A stretch of DNA of 5,600 nucleotides from NCBI GenBank assembly GCA_045633505.1, contig JAZQYK010000040.1, positions 1 to 5,600 on the forward strand. Direction: 5' to 3'. Position 1 is the first letter of the stretch. Every line of letters begins with the position of its first letter. Source of the DNA: Fimenecus sp045633505 (lineage in GTDB: Bacteria > Bacillota > Clostridia > Oscillospirales > Acutalibacteraceae). A model generated the notes under the pieces. The model did no database searches. It saw nothing but the letters and a program-made list of their open reading frames with translations, and was not told the origin of the DNA. The position numbers were made by a program, and so were the translations under genes. Below, piece after piece: positions 1 through 3,680 of the stretch.

Positions 1-228
1 ATTGTTCAGTTGCTTATAAGCATCGGTCTTTTCAAACCGACAACACCGATTTTAAGCTTCGTATTCACAAATTCACTTTATTCAGGCGTTTTCGCAATGC
101 TTGGCCGACTTGTGCTTGTACCAATCGTTAGTCTTCTTACACAAAAGACATTGCCACAAAATATTGAAAAAAAATTCAGTTGCTATGAAGTAAAGGTTGT
201 AACGAACAAAAAGGATTCATTAGGTTAA
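1..228 (+). CDS. C-terminal end of a probable sodium:solute symporter (SSS family), partial
   Basis: The frame is open from the first base of the window to TAA at 226-228, giving 75 residues; the gene starts outside the window, and the internal TTG at 10 is not taken as its start. The fragment reads as membrane protein: a short hydrophobic piece at residues 1-11, a GLFKPTTPILSF stretch, then a long hydrophobic segment at about residues 28-45 (including GVFAMLGRLVLVPIVSLLT), then a charged tail containing FSCYEVKV and ending in KKDSLG. A final transmembrane helix followed by a PxVSLxT motif and an FxCY tail is what I remember from clostridial members of the sodium:solute symporter family, which bring organic solutes into the cell with Na+. 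The substrate cannot be told from this end. A terminator follows 11 nt after the stop, so this is the last gene of its transcript. The family call rests on memory of the tail pattern; another multi-pass transporter is possible. Confidence 0.6.
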   Translation: MVQLLISIGLFKPTTPILSFVFTNSLYSGVFAMLGRLVLVPIVSLLTQKTLPQNIEKKFSCYEVKVVTNKKDSLG

Positions 229-239
229 GAAACATACAC

Positions 240-275
240 AAAAAAAGACGAGGCTATTGACCTCGTCTTTTTTTA
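240..275 (+). terminator. Rho-independent terminator, probably bidirectional
   Basis: The stem gacgagg (247-253) pairs with cctcgtc (261-267) around a 7-nt loop. It is flanked by seven A (240-246) and seven T (268-274), which extend the pairing. It lies 11 nt after the symporter stop. Because the A and T tracts are symmetrical, it should also stop minus-strand transcription coming from the tRNA-Lys side. Confidence 0.9.
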
Positions 276-391
276 TATACCGAATTCTCCGTGTCGATAT
301 AACCGTCACTTACAAAGAGGTAAGAAAACGGTTCTCTGTCTTTCAACTCCGTCTTTTCATTTAGAACAACATATATTGAGGCAAAAATCAA
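254..391 (-). CDS. Possible small ORF or gene remnant, 45 codons, unknown function
   Basis: On the minus strand a frame is open from just after an in-frame TAA (398-400 region) to TAG at 254-256. With TTG at 389-391 as start it would give 45 residues, including VVLNEKTELKDREPF and YLFVSDGYIDTENSVY. The mix of charged, aromatic and hydrophobic residues looks like real protein rather than translated spacer, and the stop codon sits exactly in the loop of the 240-275 terminator, which would serve as its terminator. Against it: no ATG, no visible ribosome binding site before the TTG, no recognisable family, and the upstream tRNA terminator separates it from secG. It may be the tail of a decayed gene whose upstream part is frameshifted or gone. 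I do not recognise the sequence. Confidence 0.25.
   Translation of the reverse strand: MIFASIYVVLNEKTELKDREPFSYLFVSDGYIDTENSVYKKRRGQ
301..333. other. Nested stem-loop inside the possible small ORF
   Basis: aaccgt (301-306) pairs with acggtt (328-333), and inside it cttac (309-313) pairs with gtaag (320-324) around a 6-nt loop. No T run follows on either strand, so it is not a terminator. It could be a structured transcript element or chance. Confidence 0.25.
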
Positions 392-442
392 TTATTCATT
401 GAGAAAAGTCGCAAAGAAATGAATGCTGAATAATTAATAATA

Positions 443-481
443 CAAAAAAGAAAAGTCACACTGTCGTGCGACTTTTCTCTT
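443..481 (-). terminator. Rho-independent terminator of tRNA-Lys (and of the secG transcript)
   Basis: Read on the minus strand, gaaaagtc (from 477-470) and gacttttc (from 457-450) form an 8-bp stem, continued after one mismatch by three more pairs around a 4-nt loop. The stem is followed by six U encoded by 444-449. It begins only 2-6 nt beyond the tRNA CCA end. The plus strand also has a T run (480-484), so it may act in both directions. Confidence 0.8.
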
Positions 482-483
482 TT

Positions 484-559
484 TGGTGATCCACCGGAGA
501 TTCGAACTCCGGACACCTTGATTAAAAGTCAAGTGCTCTGCCAACTGAGCTAGTGGATC
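484..559 (-). tRNA. tRNA-Lys, anticodon UUU
   Basis: The minus strand folds as a complete 76-nt cloverleaf. The acceptor arms are GATCCAC (559-553) and GTGGATC (494-488). The D arm is GCTC/GAGC with loop AGTTGGCA, the anticodon stem is CTTGA/TCAAG with loop CTTTTAA, and the variable loop is GTGTC. The T arm is CGGAG/CTCCG with loop TTCGAAT. The anticodon TTT is at 526-524 and reads AAA and AAG. The discriminator base is A (487) and the CCA end is encoded (486-484). It lies 35 nt after the secG stop on the same strand, and a terminator follows immediately. No convincing promoter is visible in the short gap, so it is probably cut out of the secG transcript by RNase P and 3' trimming; that processing is inferred. 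Confidence 0.97.
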
Positions 560-565
560 ATATTC

Positions 566-584
566 ACCCAACGTAACGTTGGGT
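566..584. other. Perfect 8-bp hairpin between secG and tRNA-Lys
   Basis: acccaacg (566-573) pairs perfectly with cgttgggt (577-584) around a 3-nt loop. On the minus strand it falls between the secG stop and the tRNA 5' end and has no U run after it, so it should not terminate secG transcription. On the plus strand a T-rich stretch follows, but no plus-strand gene precedes it. It could stabilise the secG 3' end after the tRNA is cut away. Confidence 0.6.
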
Positions 585-594
585 TATTTTTAAT

Positions 595-849
595 TTATTT
601 TGCAAAAACCATTACAATTGATGTAACAAGCACAAGCACAAGGAACACACTTGCTGCAATCTTTGTGATAAATGCTTTCTTTGCCTCATCAGTTCTACCT
701 TTGTTCTTGCCAAAGAATGATTCAGAAGAACCACCAGAAATTGCACCTGAAAGTCCTTGCTGATTACTTTCTTGCATAAGAACAAGCACGATAATGATAA
801 TTGCCAAAAGAATGAGGACTACACCAAAAATTATTTGAAGTGGTGACAT
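595..849 (-). CDS. secG: SecG, preprotein translocase membrane subunit
   Basis: SecG is the small third subunit of the SecYEG channel in the cytoplasmic membrane; it aids SecA-driven protein export. The 84 residues match the family in length and plan. A first membrane helix spans about residues 4-25. It is followed by the conserved loop LMQESNQQGLSGAISGG and then FFGKNKGRTDEAKK (about residues 24-58). A second helix spans about residues 60-82. The QESxQQGLSGAISGG and FFGKNKGRT motifs are diagnostic of SecG in Firmicutes. The ATG at 847-849 is chosen because a GGAGGT site lies 8 nt upstream. In many Firmicutes secG is followed by rnr, smpB and ssrA; here it is followed by tRNA-Lys, which recalls the secG-leuU arrangement of E. 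coli. Expression likely depends on the promoter at 892-920. Confidence 0.96.
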   Translation of the reverse strand: MSPLQIIFGVVLILLAIIIIVLVLMQESNQQGLSGAISGGSSESFFGKNKGRTDEAKKAFITKIAASVFLVLVLVTSIVMVFAK

Positions 850-857
850 TTCTCGTT

Positions 858-863
858 ACCTCC
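858..863 (-). promoter_or_regulatory. secG ribosome binding site
   Basis: The minus strand reads GGAGGT, an almost full anti-Shine-Dalgarno match, 8 nt before the ATG. It fixes the secG start. Confidence 0.85.
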
Positions 864-891
864 AAATCCATATATTTTTAACAGCCTTGAT

Positions 892-920
892 ATTCTATCA
901 CAACATTCCGTAAAATGCAA
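892..920 (-). promoter_or_regulatory. Probable secG promoter (sigma-A type, extended -10)
   Basis: On the minus strand TTGCAT (920-915) is followed after exactly 17 nt by TAGAAT (897-892), with a TGn extension directly before the -10. The predicted start near 885 leaves a leader of about 36 nt with the ribosome binding site in it. Upstream of the -35, at 921-950, runs of A and T in phase-like tracts resemble an UP element. The -35 matches the consensus only at TTG plus context, so the extended -10 probably carries much of the strength. A second minus-strand candidate is TTGTCT (996-991) with CATAAT (974-969), 16 nt apart, but in such AT-rich DNA it is weaker evidence. Confidence 0.6.
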
Positions 921-934
921 GTGTTTTTTTATAA

Positions 935-988
935 AAAAATAGTATTTTTTGTATGAATAATAAAATATATTATGATAATACTATTTTT
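935..988. repeat. 12-bp perfect inverted repeat in the secG upstream region
   Basis: aaaaatagtatt (935-946) and aatactattttt (977-988) are exact reverse complements with a 30-bp spacer. The spacer contains another palindrome, tatta-tga-taata (968-980), and the alternative -10 boxes of both strands. It could be an operator or an RNA stem; the AT richness makes chance less unlikely than for mixed sequence. Confidence 0.4.
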
Positions 989-1058
989 GCAGACAAAAGT
1001 GTTGTTAACGTTTGCCGCTTAGTCTGTACCGACCATTATTTTATGGTCGGTTTTTTTG
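983..1058 (+). ncRNA. Candidate small RNA of about 75 nt, no known family
   Basis: A plus-strand terminator at 1028-1057 has no plus-strand gene before it. Upstream, TTGTAT (949-954) and TATGAT (971-976) are 16 nt apart and could serve as a weak promoter starting near 983. The transcript would fold into two stems: cagac (990-994) with gtctg (1022-1026), continued inward by aag/ctt (997-999 and 1018-1020), and then the terminator stem. It would run divergently from secG. The ends are estimates and the promoter match is poor; an orphan terminator left after gene loss is the alternative. Confidence 0.3.
1028..1057 (+). terminator. Rho-independent terminator on the plus strand without an upstream gene
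   Basis: accgaccat (1028-1036) pairs perfectly with atggtcggt (1043-1051) around a 6-nt loop, and seven T follow (1051-1057). On the minus strand no U run follows the stem, so it is not suited to end the parC transcript. Confidence 0.8.
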
Positions 1059-1090
1059 TATTAGTAAACGAGAAAACGTGGGCATCGACC

Positions 1091-1137
1091 CCAACACTGT
1101 TGGTTTTACTTACGGGCGATTCGTGAATCGCCCCTAC
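1091..1137. repeat. Hairpin with CCCCTAC tag, copy 1, plus a small preceding hairpin
   Basis: gggcgatt (1114-1121) pairs with aatcgccc (1126-1133) around cgtg, and the right arm runs into CCCCTAC (1131-1137). The stretch 1112-1137 matches 3571-3596 at 25 of 26 bases. Just before it, ccaac (1091-1095) pairs with gttgg (1099-1103). No gene lies between the terminator at 1057 and the parC stop at 1304; this repeat cluster is the main content of that gap. Confidence 0.85.
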
Positions 1138-1139
1138 TC

Positions 1140-1242
1140 GTTCACGAAGTGAACATATCGAGCGCGATAGCGCATATCGAGTCAGTATGACATATCGAAA
1201 ATCCGTTAGGATTTATATCGATGCAAAATCTTTGATTTTGCA
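1140..1242. repeat. Array of five different hairpins joined by four ATATCGA linkers
   Basis: Five short palindromes follow each other. They are gttcac/gtgaac (1140-1154), gcgc/gcgc (1162-1173), gtca/tgac (1181-1191), aaatcc/ggattt (1199-1214) and tgcaaaatc/gattttgca (1222-1242). Loops are 3 or 4 nt. Every pair of neighbours is separated by exactly ATATCGA, at 1155-1161, 1174-1180, 1192-1198 and 1215-1221. The linker is perfectly conserved while the stem sequences are unrelated, so pairing, not sequence, is what the stems share. Read on the minus strand this would be the 3' untranslated region of the parC mRNA. Confidence 0.85.
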
Positions 1243-1250
1243 GAAACAGT

Positions 1251-1273
1251 ACGCTGTGGTCAGCGTCCCCTAC
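1251..1273. repeat. Hairpin with CCCCTAC tag, copy 2
   Basis: acgctg (1251-1256) pairs with cagcgt (1261-1266) around tggt, and CCCCTAC (1267-1273) follows directly. The stem is unrelated to copy 1, but the tag and its orientation are the same, so this unit closes the ATATCGA array on the parC side. Confidence 0.75.
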
Positions 1274-1303
1274 ATTTTGCACTTTGCGTTTTGAATTTTG
1301 CAT
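1274..1303. repeat. Short degenerate TTTTGCA direct repeats after parC
   Basis: attttgca occurs at 1274-1281 and 1295-1302, with the related ctttgcg between, and the same octamer is in the last array hairpin (1235-1242). It abuts the parC stop codon. Confidence 0.45.
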
Positions 1304-3544
1304 TTAAAAAGTGAGCTGTTCGCCTTGGTCGTCTGCACTCAATATTGCACCTGCTGATGGGAGGTTCTTTGTTCTGTAACGGCTTGGTTTTGCGAACTTT
1401 CCGTCAACAAAATCAGTTACCTCCTCAATTCGATGACCTTTTTTAAGAGTCATTACAGCAACACCCTGGCTGTCTTTTGTAGTCTTTGCAGAAATGGCGC
1501 CTGAATTAAAGAGCAAATATCTGCCTGCACTTGAACGGATTACGTATTCTTTATCCTGCGGTGCATAAACAGAAGCAACTAACGGACTTTTATCAGAATA
1601 CGCCTTTATAAGCTTTTTACGGTTAGTTTTTGTTTCGTATGCTGAAATATCAACCTTTGCAACCTTACCATTCTGGAAGAAGAATAGCATATAGCCCTTA
1701 TATTCTTTTAGCACTACCATTGAAATTGCAGTTTCATCAGGCTCCATTTGAAGTTTTGTTGCAACGAAATCACCAAGAACACTTGCTTTCGTATCGTCAA
1801 ATTCACTTGCTCTTGTTTTATAAACCTGACATTTATTCGTAAAGAACATAAGCTCAGTTGCATTTGTGGTTTCAACGGTGGAAACAATTTCGTCGTTTTC
1901 TTTTAGTTTATGCTCACCACTCATACGAAGTGACAACGGAGTGATTTTCTTGAAATATCCTTCTTTTGTAAAGAACAACGTAACAGGATAATCAGGAATT
2001 TCTTCGATTTCTTCTTCCATTTCTTCGATTTCTTGTGAATAAACGATTTCTGTACGTCTGTCTTTGCCGTATTTCTCTGCAATTGCTTCAAGCTCTTTAA
2101 CGATAATCTTTTTAACTCTCGCTTTGCTTGAAAGAATATCTTCCATATCCTCAATTTGCTTTTTAAGGTCATCAATATCCTTAAGTCGCTTGAGAATGTA
2201 CTCTCTATTGAGATGACGGAGTTTAATTTCGGCAACGTATTCAGCCTGAATTTTATCAATGCCGAAGCCAATCATCAAGTTAGGCACAACCTCGGCTTCT
2301 TCTTCAGTTTCACGGACAATCTTGATTGCCTTGTCAATATCAAGAAGAATTTTCTGAAGACCTAACAAGAGATGTAATTTATCTTTAGCCTTTGTTAAAT
2401 CGAAATAAACACGACGGTTAACACATTCCGTTCGGAATGCAATCCACTCTAAAAGCAAATCGGCAACGCCGAGCACTTGAGGTACACCTGCGATAAGCAC
2501 GTTGAAGTTACAAGAGAACGTATCTTCCAATGGAGTCATTTTATAAAGTTTCTGCATCAATTTGTCAGCATCCGTGCCGCGTTTAAGGTCGATTGTTATT
2601 TTGAGACCTTTCTTGTCAGTTTCATCACGGATATCGCTGATTTCACGGATTGCGTTAGCCTTAACTCGTTCGATAATCTTGTCAATTATAGCTTCAGCTG
2701 TTGTTGTTGGTGGGATTTCGGTAATATCAATGCAATTATTTGATTTATCGTATTCATATTTTGCACGTACTTTAAATCCGCCACGACCCGTACGGTATAT
2801 TTCAGCAATTTGGTCACGGTTATAGATAATCTTGCCACCGCCGATAAAATCAGGGGCTTTGAGAGTTTCCATAACGTCAAAATTATTATCTTTGATAAGA
2901 CCGATTGTGGTTTCGCAGATTTCACGCAAGTTAAACGAGCAGATTGATGACGCCATACCAACGGCAATACCCGTATTTGCATTTACAAGCACTGATGGAA
3001 AGCTGACAGGCAAAAGTGTCGGTTCTTGCATTGTTGCGTCATAGTTATCAACGAAATCAACTGTATCCTTATCAATATCCTTGAAAAGCTCTGCTGAAAT
3101 TGATTCTAATTTTGCCTCAGTATAACGGGATGCGGCAAAGACCATATTTTTTGAATAAGCCTTACCGAAGTTACCCTTTGAGTCAACGTAAGGATGCAAA
3201 AGACTCTCATTACCGCGTGACAAACGCACCATCGTTTCGTAAATTGCGGCATCACCGTGAGGGTTCAACTGCATTGTACGGCCAACGATATTGGCTGACT
3301 TTACTCTGCCGCCATTTAAAAGTCCCATTTTATACATTGTATAAAGAAGTTTTCTGTGAGATGGCTTAAAGCCGTCAATTTCGGGAATTGCACGGGATAC
3401 GATTACGCTCATAGCGTACGGCATAAAGTTGGTTTCAAGAGTATGCGTAATATTTTGTGTTACAACCTCACCTGCACCGAGAATATGCGCATTCAATTGT
3501 TCCTCGGTGATTTCGGTTTCAACTGTTTTCTTTTTTCGTGCCAT
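1304..3544 (-). CDS. parC: Type IIA DNA topoisomerase subunit A, ParC-like (topoisomerase IV-like)
   Basis: This is the DNA-cutting subunit of an A2B2 ATP-driven topoisomerase, acting on the chromosome with the B subunit encoded just upstream. The 746 residues follow the family plan. The winged-helix and tower region contains PSHRKLLYTM (61-70), NPHGDAAIYETM (94-105) and GNFGK (124-128). The catalytic Arg140-Tyr141 is in AASRYTEAKL, and SFPSVLVNANTGIAVGMAS (181-199) follows. The C-gate coiled coil spans about 440-500, then comes an acidic linker EEMEEEIEEIPD (507-518) and a short beta-pinwheel C-terminal domain to 746. At the place where gyrase carries its QRRGGxG box, after GYFKKITPLS (529-538), the sequence is RMSGEHKLKE. 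DNA wrapping and active negative supercoiling are therefore not expected, and a decatenase or relaxing role fits better. Ala99 and Glu103 replace the usual Ser and Asp of the quinolone pocket. The ATG start has AAGGAG 7 nt upstream. It could be annotated gyrA by similarity; I prefer parC. Confidence 0.9.
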   Translation of the reverse strand: MARKKKTVETEITEEQLNAHILGAGEVVTQNITHTLETNFMPYAMSVIVSRAIPEIDGFKPSHRKLLYTMYKMGLLNGGRVKSANIVGRTMQLNPHGDAAIYETMVRLSRGNESLLHPYVDSKGNFGKAYSKNMVFAASRYTEAKLESISAELFKDIDKDTVDFVDNYDATMQEPTLLPVSFPSVLVNANTGIAVGMASSICSFNLREICETTIGLIKDNNFDVMETLKAPDFIGGGKIIYNRDQIAEIYRTGRGGFKVRAKYEYDKSNNCIDITEIPPTTTAEAIIDKIIERVKANAIREISDIRDETDKKGLKITIDLKRGTDADKLMQKLYKMTPLEDTFSCNFNVLIAGVPQVLGVADLLLEWIAFRTECVNRRVYFDLTKAKDKLHLLLGLQKILLDIDKAIKIVRETEEEAEVVPNLMIGFGIDKIQAEYVAEIKLRHLNREYILKRLKDIDDLKKQIEDMEDILSSKARVKKIIVKELEAIAEKYGKDRRTEIVYSQEIEEMEEEIEEIPDYPVTLFFTKEGYFKKITPLSLRMSGEHKLKENDEIVSTVETTNATELMFFTNKCQVYKTRASEFDDTKASVLGDFVATKLQMEPDETAISMVVLKEYKGYMLFFFQNGKVAKVDISAYETKTNRKKLIKAYSDKSPLVASVYAPQDKEYVIRSSAGRYLLFNSGAISAKTTKDSQGVAVMTLKKGHRIEEVTDFVDGKFAKPSRYRTKNLPSAGAILSADDQGEQLTF

Positions 3545-3551
3545 AAATTAT

Positions 3552-3557
3552 CTCCTT
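3552..3557 (-). promoter_or_regulatory. parC ribosome binding site
   Basis: The minus strand reads AAGGAG 7 nt before the parC ATG. It lies between the hairpin cluster and the start codon, so parC keeps its own translation initiation despite the long gap after parE. Confidence 0.8.
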
Positions 3558-3570
3558 ATCAGGAATTTTT

Positions 3571-3679
3571 ACGGGCGATTCGTGAATCACCCCTACACTC
3601 ACAGTTAGTGTAGGGCGGGGGCTTGCTCCCGCCGTTAGTTATTACTTACTTGAGGGTCGTCGAGGACGCCGACCCCTAC
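3571..3679. repeat. Four-hairpin CCCCTAC repeat cluster between parE and parC
   Basis: Four hairpins follow in a row. The first has gggcgatt (3573-3580) with aatcaccc (3585-3592), one mismatch, CCCCTAC tag at 3590-3596, and matches 1112-1137 at 25 of 26 bases. The second has ccctacact (3591-3599) with agtgtaggg (3607-3615), sharing bases with the first, so the two compete. The third has ggcggg (3614-3619) with cccgcc (3628-3633). The fourth has gggtcg (3654-3659) with cgaccc (3670-3675), and tag CCCCTAC at 3673-3679. The cluster fills 109 of the 136 nt between the two genes and ends one base from the parE stop. In the mRNA it would be a run of stable stems within the operon. Confidence 0.85.
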
Positions 3680-3680
3680 G

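Noticed and set aside
10..228. TTG at 10 as the start of a small 72-residue protein
   Set aside because: The frame stays open to the window edge and the sequence reads as the tail of a larger transporter.
972..1022. 16-codon plus-strand ORF as a leader peptide before the terminator
   Set aside because: No ribosome binding site, no regulated gene downstream on that strand, and it overlaps the likely promoter box.
850..1060. Riboswitch or T-box in front of secG
   Set aside because: The predicted secG leader is only about 36 nt and has no T-box motif, terminator or known aptamer pattern.
1140..1242. CRISPR-like array of repeats and spacers
   Set aside because: The constant part is only 7 bp and the variable parts are themselves palindromes of 11-21 bp; no cas genes are present.
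1921..2271. 116-codon frame inside parC, and other frames on both strands within parC and parE
   Set aside because: They lie in alternate frames of well-conserved genes, have low-complexity or implausible products, and lack ribosome sites.
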